NCBI GenBank assembly: GCA_023853785.1
Contig: JAJIRX010000032.1
Location: 496,001-560,000, forward strand
Length of the DNA: 64,000 bases
Origin: Psilocybe azurescens
Taxonomy: Eukaryota > Basidiomycota > Agaricomycetes > Agaricales > Agrocybaceae
Direction: 5' to 3'
The notes under the pieces are model-generated. The model did not search any database. It had not been told where the DNA came from and saw nothing but the letters and a program-made list of their open reading frames with translations. A program made the position numbers and the translations under genes. How positions within the stretch are numbered: position 1 is the stretch's first letter; every line of letters starts with the position of its first letter. Positions 56,253 to 64,000 of the stretch are shown here, one piece after another.

Positions 56253-58581
56253 TCATGAGGCATCGTCGTCATTACGGCGTCGAGGAAGGATCCCACCTCC
56301 AAAATTACCTCGACCGGCGTGTCCGATGCGGAAAATTCCTGGAAGAGGTATGATGGGAGGTGTCTCCCATTGCTGTCTACCAGGCGGAGAATGCGCTGGC
56401 GCTTCTGCTGAATCGTGTCGCATTTGTTCCGCTTCCACTTCCTCGTCCCCGGACTGTATACATGAAGAGAAGGGAAAGTATCGTTATTTTGTTATCCTCG
56501 GACATTGCAATTTGAACAATGTGACACACCTCCAAGTCGATTACCAGTGCACCAGTGTGCCATCCGGCGGCCGTTGCGGCAAAGCAGAATCGGTCTCTGG
56601 GCGTTTTACTATTATGGTCGAATCTAACCTCACTAGGAGTGTTTACCGCAGGCGGTTCTCCTCGTCTTCTCTCCACAGCCAAGTCTCGGACTCTGCTGTT
56701 CGCGTATGCACCAGGCGTACCCGGTTCGAGCTTAAGCGGATCTCCCAACCCCAATGCACCGTTTGAATATGCTCCCCATGTCATCAACTTCCCGTTGGCC
56801 GTTAATGCGGCATTATGATAGTCACCAATGACTACGGAGATGATAGATTTATTCTGCAGCTCCGGGATTATTTTTGGTGGTGAATCCGGTTTCGCCTCTG
56901 TATCACCCACAAGAACAATAGAGGATGATCCAGTGGAATAGGCAACGAAGTGAAGGAAGTTGGCAGTTATCTGTTAATTTGATAGATAAGCATTCTGACA
57001 TTCTGCGAAGCAAAGAAGCGTTCTGACATGGGTAATTTGCATCGTTTGAGGAGCCTCGAGCTTCGCGGCATCATTGCTTCTGCCTGAGAAAGTTGGGTGT
57101 ATTTTAAGCGTGTCGACTTCGCTGAATTGCGGGAGCTGCAGGGTTTCAGTGATTGTGGACATGCTCGGCATAAAAGAGACCCACGTATTCCCAGCGCCCA
57201 AGAGAAACTCCGCTTTCGTCGTGAAGCGAACCGTATTTCAGAACATGTCCACCATTGGTCAATCCGACAATGTGGTTGTCAAAAGCTGCAATCTGGATGA
57301 GCTCCGTTGTTGTGGGCTTCTTCGCATTGCCAGTGTTCGGTAGCTCGGGTAGAGGAGGTATAGGGGGTAAGCGAGTAGGCATCACGTCCAAGCCCCAGGA
57401 AATGCATGGAATAACATTATTCTCAGTAGCATATGCTCTCTTCTCGCCTTCGGAGTCCATATCCCGCATTTTCTGTTCGATTGCTTCTCCCATTGAGCCT
57501 GTGAAAGGCCACCACACAAATACATCACCTGATTTCGTCAGAAGAGAAGAGAACGCCCATCCACATTCAATCTGTTTCGGGGTGTAATCAGGATCGCTCA
57601 GGATGGGAGATGATAGCCAGAAGGGTCGGCCCCAAGTTGTACACGTCCAGATCTTGTTTGTGCGATCCAAAAAAGACGAATGCAGGCGTCCACAACTAAA
57701 TATGTAATTATCGTGTGAATGAAAAACCTTGATAGACGAATGATTTTCCTCACCTGATACTGCGGACGGGCGACGGTAAATTCAATTTATGAGGTGTCTT
57801 TGCTTGCTTTCCGGCACTCGAAAATCCTTGGCCGTCCGCAGCATATGGTCCCCATGTACCGTTGAGAGTCCCTGTAAACAGTGTAAAGCGATGTGAGAAA
57901 GAGACGAGGATGGTAGATGGAATAAAGACGTCATACCCCATATATGCACATTTCCCTCGGAGTCCAGTGCATGAAATGACCTTCACGAATCAAAATAAAC
58001 CATACAGTAAGTAAAGACACAAACTCACATTCCTCCTGCGACCAAATTGACAATACGAACACCAGGCAAGGGTACCTGTGTAGGATAGGGGATACCTGGA
58101 ACCACTGATCTCGGAGCATTTGGAAGTCCCAGTCGTCCGTTTGCCTTTTCACTTTGTAACGAGGGATTAATATTAACGAGATTTCAACAGATAAACCTTC
58201 GAACGTACCCCCAAACGAATACTGCACGTTTTGCGTGACTTTTCACTGATTATTCTCGAGTAGTACAGTCTCGTTCTCTTACCTCGTGGCTTGAATAGAC
58301 CGCGATAAATAGACTTCCAACCACTTGTACGGGCCGTGCCCTGTCCTGAGAAGTTAAAGTCCTCGGATAACTTGTACTTCCAAAGAGTATCATCGTTACA
58401 TAGAGCAGAAAAAGACTGTGGAAGATGTAATGAAAGAAGTTAAGATGAAATGCTCGGAGCATCGTACCTTGCTGCAGCATGCTAGATTAAGAAGATCCGA
58501 CACTGGCACGAAAGGCAGGAGGTTATCGAGTAGAACCTCGACTGGAATCTGCGAAAGATCGAGGCAACTTGGATGGGACAT
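56253..58581 (-). CDS. SAF1: F-box / RCC1-repeat protein (Saf1-like)
   Basis: The start at 58581 gives MSHPSCLDLSQIPVEVLLDN, then LLPFVPVSDLLNLACCSK, an F-box that would bind Skp1. Joined exons give NDDTLWKYKLSEDFNFSG, GRLGLPNAPRSVVPGIPYPT, VRIVNLVAGG, FHALDSEGNVHIWGTLNGTW, CGRLHSSFLDRTNKIWTCTT, ECGWAFSSLLTKSGDVFVWW, QIAAFDNHIVGLTNGGHVLK and GDYHNAALTANGKLMTWGAY with SNGALGLGDP, all RCC1-type blades. The end is Gly/Arg-rich (IGHAGRGNFGGGILPRRRND) with a stop at 56253. Yeast Saf1, with the same layout, is the SCF adaptor that degrades adenine deaminase Aah1 at quiescence; the substrate here is inferred at best. About ten exons. The left-most linker (PAHSPPGRQQWETPPIIPLP) is typical for fungal members. 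Confidence 0.88.
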
Positions 58582-61500
58582 GGCGTTTGATAGCGATGGC
58601 GCTCGTTGAGCTCCTGTAAGAGTAAGATTTCCCTCCATATCTCGTATAGGATGGGGGTAGGTTACCTATGTTTGAATGAAGTTGAGATCTGGATTCAGGA
58701 GAGAACAGTCGCAAGATGAGAGAGATTTATCAGAAACTATGAGTCAGAATGGAGCGCAGTCAAGAGTGGCTGTTGCTGCGATATGAAGGCTGGGTCAACA
58801 ATCGATGATCTCATACTTACCGCGCGATGCGTCGGCCCGTCGTCCCGCTTAAGCTTGTCGTTGTTTATCGCTGTTCGCGTTCGTTTTCAACACGCGTCGC
58901 GTCCAACTCTAACTGTGTCTGACCTCCACTACTCGTTGGCCACTCTCAACTTCGCTCTTGCTGCGATCTACAACTAATTAAACCTTCTGAGACAATATAG
59001 GGTCCGATTAGACGTGTTTTCTGGGATTTATAACTCTCCGCAACAGGTTTGCTGGAGGTTGTGTTCACTGGGATGGCCTTGGCCTTCTCGATTGCGGGTA
59101 ATCCTCCCAAAGCAAGGCCGTAATCTACCTTTGGTCTTGAGCTATACAACTGCGAGCGCTTGAGGACTTTGCATAATATTCTGGCCCTATCTTGATACGA
59201 CTGAAACTGTTTATCGGACATCGGCCTGTCATATCGCGCCTGCAGTCGTCCCGCTCGATGACGAATTCGTATCCCTTATCCTGATGGGACTGTGGCACCT
59301 TACCACTCCATATATATCATGCTGGCTTCCATTCTTTCCGTCTGGGACAAATATGAAGAGGGGACGCATCTTTTTTTGTCGTTCAGAACCCCAGACGATG
59401 CTTCCTTATTGCGCGGCGTACCCTGTTTTACTGCTTCAAGCTCAGCCGTCTACCACAGGTCTGGAATGTCCACCTGATTCCGTAATGTCAGCTTTGCAGC
59501 ACTGTTTTTCAATAAGAAAAGACTCGTGACTGCCATTTATTCCGGAGCACCCGCGTCACAGAACTCCAATGGACAATCCGAGTCTCACTTCTTTTTCAAA
59601 ATGGATCCACCTATTCTCCGCTCAGCTGGAATGGCAACCTACCATAGCGCCTCTGTCTTAGATTATGTACTACTAAGAAGATTCACCATACTAAGTGTTT
59701 TCCCTCTCCAGCTATAAAGTATGGAGTTTGCGAGCCTTTGTACAAAGCTTCCCGACTGGCTAAACTTGCTAGAACTGGAAGATGTAGCCTTCTTTTCCAA
59801 CACAGCTTCACTGCCGCTATCTTACCACAAAGGAACGGGACGGTCTAGACTGGTTATATACTCTTGCTTCATTTTATTAGGCAATGGAGCGAACAAAATA
59901 ACAAACGAGCAGTATTACACCGGTGCTTTCAGGAATATTATTCGTCCTAGGGGGCAGAATTTCAGCTACAATCGACCTCATGAATTCTACAGACTACATC
60001 GCAATTTCAATCATTCTGCCCAGCTTAGATCAAGAATCATCTCAATTAAATTCGATATATATCACGATGGCTCTATTACTTCTGGGACTCCTTCAAGTTC
60101 CCGTATTGGGCCATTCTTCTTCGAGTATGGATCAGAGTCGGCCACACACCTGCCCACGATGAACCGTTACGGCTTGCGTATGGTTTTATGTTGATAGAAT
60201 CTTCATCACAGGGGCCAAATTCGGTTCCACCACTGCTAAATGAGAAAATCGGTGTTCCGGGGCACCGGTATAGCTCTCTGTCAATAACGATAATCAGATA
60301 TCCGAACAAGCCGTAAAAATTGAATTATATTGTTGTCATAACTTTACTTCTCTCTACGCTGTTCCCCTCGACGGCTTCCGAAGGGAATGGAGCGAGTGAA
60401 GCGAGCACATTTATCGCAGAATTCAATAATGTCGGTCGACCCTCGAGCTCAACGCCCCTCTACTTATTCGGAACAAGACGTTTCATGCAACCGCTCCGAA
60501 TCTGGCAGTGAAAGATCATCATATCAGTAAAAAAAAATGATTAACGGGCACACAATTAGCACACACACAGCAATTGTGCGTAAGAGACTATGTCGTTCCG
60601 ATGTGTAACTTCGTTGCTTCTTCCTTCGAACTTCAAAAACACTTTCGACGGCGCCGGACAGTCGATATTCCAAAGCCCAGTTACTTATATCAACCAATCA
60701 GCGGTGTCTAAAAACGATTTGACCATACAGAGACTATTTTTCCTGATTGCATCACTTCTGCGTCCGCAACATTGCCCAGTCAGTTGCCGGAGACGGGATC
60801 TATAATTAAGTTATTCATCTTGGTAGGACAAAAGGAGACAAAGAATGCTTCGAATGCGAAGTCTATAACTTGTCAACAAAGACCCAATACGGCCCACCCT
60901 TCTGGAAATAACATACCGGTGCGAATAGAAGCACCATTCCGTGACGTGTTCTCTTTCGTTTGTAAGCATGATCGTACAGATGTCAAAACACGTTTCTTGC
61001 GATTGGAACGCGACGCGATTGGCCAGGGTTGACTGAGTGGTGACTTTTCGAATCCCATGACGATGCTCCTCCGACTGGCCTATTCGTCACATTTCAACCT
61101 ACCCTCAATGCGGGGTCAAGGCAAGTTCCAGCACACGATGAATCAAAACCAGAATCCATAATTGTCCTCGCATCGTTATTTTCTCTCGCAGAAGATGTCA
61201 AATGAAAGGTTTTTTTCGAGAACCCTCTCATTGGTGCGTTGTCAGAATCATGGGTTCTGAGAACATTTACGTATGTACGTATATAGACTTATGATATATC
61301 TTTCATTCTTTTTAATTGCCACCCGAGGCAGTTTGAAAGGCGCTGCACAGTTGGTTTGACGGCCATCGGCTGGGAACGATGATGCAACGTATGTACTTAC
61401 AGAGTGTAGATCATAATCTTATTTGATTGCTTCTCTCTCGTCAAGGTCTTTTTGTTCTCCCGAATACCGAGAATAATCATTTCAATGACAGAATTTTGAT

Positions 61501-62143
61501 ATTGACGGATCTCCGAGCTGGCTCCAGGATTCCGAAGAGTATTTGCTCATCAAAAGAAGTGCACAATTTGGCTGAATATTTTCCACAACATACATATACT
61601 AATAATGATGTACAGGAATGGTATGATGCCATACATCTTGGAATTTCTAAGTAGATTACAGCTATTAAGAGAAGCGATAGGGGGTAACATGAGGGAAATC
61701 CGGGGAAGTGAGCACGATGTGGCAGGAGAATGATAATGACTATACCAATGTAAAGTACAAACGAACGAATAAATGCAAATGAGGACACCCCCAATGAATG
61801 AAGAAAGCATATAAAGTAGATAGGAGCCCTGATGATGATAGATCAAAATAAAATAGAGGATGTAGAACTCAGCGGGCAAAGCCAGAGGATATATAGATGC
61901 GATAGCAGAATGACAACAGTGAGAGATAGTGAGGGAAATAGAATTTAAGAAGAAAGGAAGACAAGGACGGAGAAGATTAGATCCAGTGCTGAGAAAGTCA
62001 AAGGGTCGCGCACGGAGTGAGAATAGTAGTAATCTCGCTCACACCGACAGGTCAACTATAGGAGGTCGATTGGTAGCCGAAGCCAGCCATTGACAATATC
62101 GGGGGTATGGTATTCGGCAGGAAGGATGCAGCGTCCCAAATAA
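58582..62143. other. Gene-poor 3.5-kb stretch with scattered coding-like fragments
   Basis: I found no model I can defend. Plus-strand fragments include RIPYPDGTVAPYHSIYIMLA with FLSFRTPDDASLLRGVPCF (59270-59470), LVTAIYSGAPASQNSNGQSE (59520-59590) and SRLVIYSCFILLGNGANKIT (near 59850); a minus-strand frame at 58946-59221 starts MSDKQFQSYQDRARILCKVL. Stops and frame changes separate them and no known family is evident. From 61000 to 62143 the sequence is AT-rich and looks non-coding. It may hold relics of one or two genes. Confidence 0.4.
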
Positions 62144-64000
62144 TCATTGTGAATGATCAAAATCGTCGCCACTGGCATGTCCCATGCTAGCGATACTAGC
62201 GTGTCCAGTTCCAGGCCGTCCATTATCGTCATCGTAAATTTCGAAGCCCTCAGCCGTATAGGCCATGCTCCCATTCCCGTTTTGCAGAGGGGGTATCATC
62301 GACGAAGGTGGATATATAGGGGTCAAGAGAGTACTGTTGTGCGGCAGGCGGTTATGTTGGGCGTTAAGGTGATCGGTCTCCTGCGTCTGCTGCGATAGCC
62401 GGGGAGTAATCGCAAGTTGTGGTAGATGAGAATGATGGGGGTGCTGCCCTGGGTTAAAACCTTGTAGATTTGACCTCGGCGGGAGAGTTGATCCGCCATG
62501 CCACGATGCGGGTTGAACATTAGTATACCTCTGTCGTGCCGCTAGATGGCCATAGGCGCTTAATGCGTCCTCGTCGCGGTCTAGAGCGGAGAATCGCATG
62601 TCGTCCATCCCCATAGCGGAATAGCGCTCGGTAGTTCCAATAGTCACCGATGACGCCAGTCCCAAGACATTGTGATGTGATGAATGTGGGCGATGATGCA
62701 TCGCATGCGACGACAAATAACGATGGTTGTAGCTATGATCGTCGTAGCTGTCACTATAGCTCTCTCTGTGCATGGACACAGCTGCCGCTTCCTGCTCCTT
62801 TTTGGCTTTGCGCCACTGCTTCCGAAGCTCTTTGAACTCTGTGTAACAGTCGATTAATTAATTAATTAATTGTGTCTGTGAGGCGTATCAATCTCACCGT
62901 TAGGACTGCGCTTCTGACCGTGCTTTTGCATGGTGACATGAGCATTTAGATGGTTCAGAGTCCCGTAAGATTTGTTACAGTCGGGCCATGAGCACAGGTA
63001 GAGACGTTCAATCTCATCATATCGCCGTCTAGGACGTTTCTTGACTGCGTTACCGGGAAGAGCCACAAAGGAATAAGTTTTACGGTCAATACTGTCGCCG
63101 GAGAGCTGAGAAGCACTCAGACTTCTTTGCAGGTGCTGTGATATTGACCGCGACGGGCTGCAGGGTATCCCGGCACTGAGTGGCGCAACGGAGGAGGAAG
63201 TAGAGGTTCCGGTACCAGGAGGGGAAGGGCCGTATGGATTGTCGCTGATGGGTGAGTAAGGCATACCAGATGTAGGCGAGCCTGCCATATTATGGGAAAA
63301 GGTAGACTGCAAAGGTGAGACGGGTTCGTCTAGCAGGTCGCTCCGATGAGCAAAATAATCATTCTGCTGGTGCTCACGGTGACGGGCGTCATCGTGCTTC
63401 CATTCCGGCTGCTGAGGAGGGTATTCGAAGTGATGGTGGCGCAAATCCCGAAGGGATCCTGTACTGGCGCCACGATGCAAGGGGGATACATAGACGGAGG
63501 TAGAAGAGCGACTAGCGTGCAGAGAAGGGGGTATAGGTGAAGCCGAAATGTTGATACCTGCTGGGGGATGAGTCATTGGCAGCGTTAGAGTAGAGGGGAG
63601 GTGCGCCGAGAGCTGCAGGTTCGGACATGCGTCGTTGATCCAGTAATGAAGTTTGGGGATTAGGATTGGAGTATTTATCGAGTTGTTTATGAGCGGGCCC
63701 AGAATCAATTGAACGATCTTCTGTCGGATATGGATTGACTTCCGAATGGAGGAAGGATTCCTGGGATTGAGATAAATTGATGGGATGAGATACACTGCTC
63801 TGGGGGTCTACAGGAGACGGAGACTCTGAAAGATGGTACGAATTCATTGGTCCAGTTGAATCCATCGTTACTGTGCTATTAATATCGTAGGACTGTTGTT
63901 CTGGTGCGTCAGACGCGGAGGAAAAATGATGATTGGACTGGGACTGCTGATTGTGATAAACCTCAACTGGAGATACCGAGGAATCAAAAGAGGCTGTGGA
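62144..64000 (-). CDS. C2H2 zinc-finger transcription factor (5' end outside window)
   Basis: The frame is open to the right edge (TASFDSSVSPVEVYHNQQSQ near 63998-63930), so the N-terminus is missing. After a long Ser/Pro/Gln-rich region come KKRPRRRYDEIERLYLCSWP, the finger C-x4-C-x12-H-x5-H (CSWPDCNKSYGTLNHLNAHV to MQKH), and GQKRSPN. A 59-nt intron (62839-62897) carrying an AATT-type repeat joins to EFKELRKQWRKAKKEQEAAA. The C-terminus is His/Pro-rich (YNHRYLSSHAMHHRPHSSHH) and ends SGDDFDHSQ at 62144. A single finger flanked by RRRYDEIERLY and FKELRKQWRKAK is a known fungal class of nuclear regulators; I cannot name its targets. The frame slips at a G5 run (63563-63567); a sixth base would join AANDSSP to PAGINISASPIPPS. 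Confidence 0.85.

Noticed and set aside
62859..62874. AATT-type repeat considered as a promoter or origin element
   Set aside because: It sits inside the spliced intron of the zinc-finger gene and is a plain microsatellite.

Overview
The window is nuclear DNA from a filamentous basidiomycete, most likely an agaricomycete. Genes are dense and broken by many short (about 45-65 nt) GT-AG introns with a few GC-AG introns. The encoded proteins read best as agaric versions of known fungal families. I count about 20 protein genes, one intron-containing tRNA gene, two pseudogenes and one MITE-like element. I see no biosynthetic cluster, no phage or plasmid feature, no CRISPR array and no intact transposon.

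Layout, left to right. 1-1.4 kb: two tandem copies of the SF3b subunit RDS3/PHF5A; the left one is cut by the window edge. 1.5-5.3 kb: an NBR1-like protein with a PB1 domain and five ZZ fingers. 6.6-6.9 kb: a possible very small gene. 7.2-10.6 kb: a WD40-repeat protein, followed by a MITE-like inverted-repeat element at 10.8-10.95 kb. 11.9-13.8 kb: xylulokinase. 14.3-15.7 kb: farnesyl diphosphate synthase. 17.2-19.5 kb: a conserved fungal protein of unknown function. 19.6-22.6 kb: a Gfo/Idh/MocA (xylose/dihydrodiol dehydrogenase-like) gene with a decayed duplicate beside it. 23.8-24.8 kb: an F-box pseudogene. 25.3-27.9 kb: tRNA pseudouridine synthase PUS1, convergent with RPB4 (28.0-28.7 kb). 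29.5-32.7 kb: an R3H-SUZ RNA-binding protein. 32.9-35.2 kb: an AVT-type amino-acid transporter. 36.5-37.9 kb: a DUF4743/Nudix protein, convergent with the DNA polymerase delta subunit Cdc27/POLD3 (38.1-40.5 kb). 40.9-43.0 kb: an orphan serine-rich protein, divergent from a DUF202 membrane protein (43.2-43.6 kb). 44.1-46.3 kb: methylenetetrahydrofolate reductase. 46.6-49.6 kb: an ELMO-family protein. 50.9-52.3 kb: a secreted M28 aminopeptidase. 53.5-55.5 kb: an orphan protein. 55.6 kb: tRNA-Pro(AGG). 56.3-58.6 kb: an F-box/RCC1 protein (Saf1-like). 62.1-64.0 kb: a C2H2 transcription factor, running off the right edge.

This is mostly housekeeping content: splicing, transcription, tRNA modification, replication, isoprenoid and one-carbon metabolism, autophagy and transport. 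Neighbours do not form operons. The clearest unexpected pattern is that many otherwise sound genes lose frame by one base exactly at a mononucleotide run, nearly always because the run looks one base too short. This points to systematic homopolymer error in the sequence rather than widespread gene death, and several gene models here are described with that in mind. The most interesting biological signals are the protein-identical RDS3 tandem copies, the five-ZZ PB1 protein, a 20-nt microexon, a stop-free 54-nt intron in the reductase gene, and the MITE.
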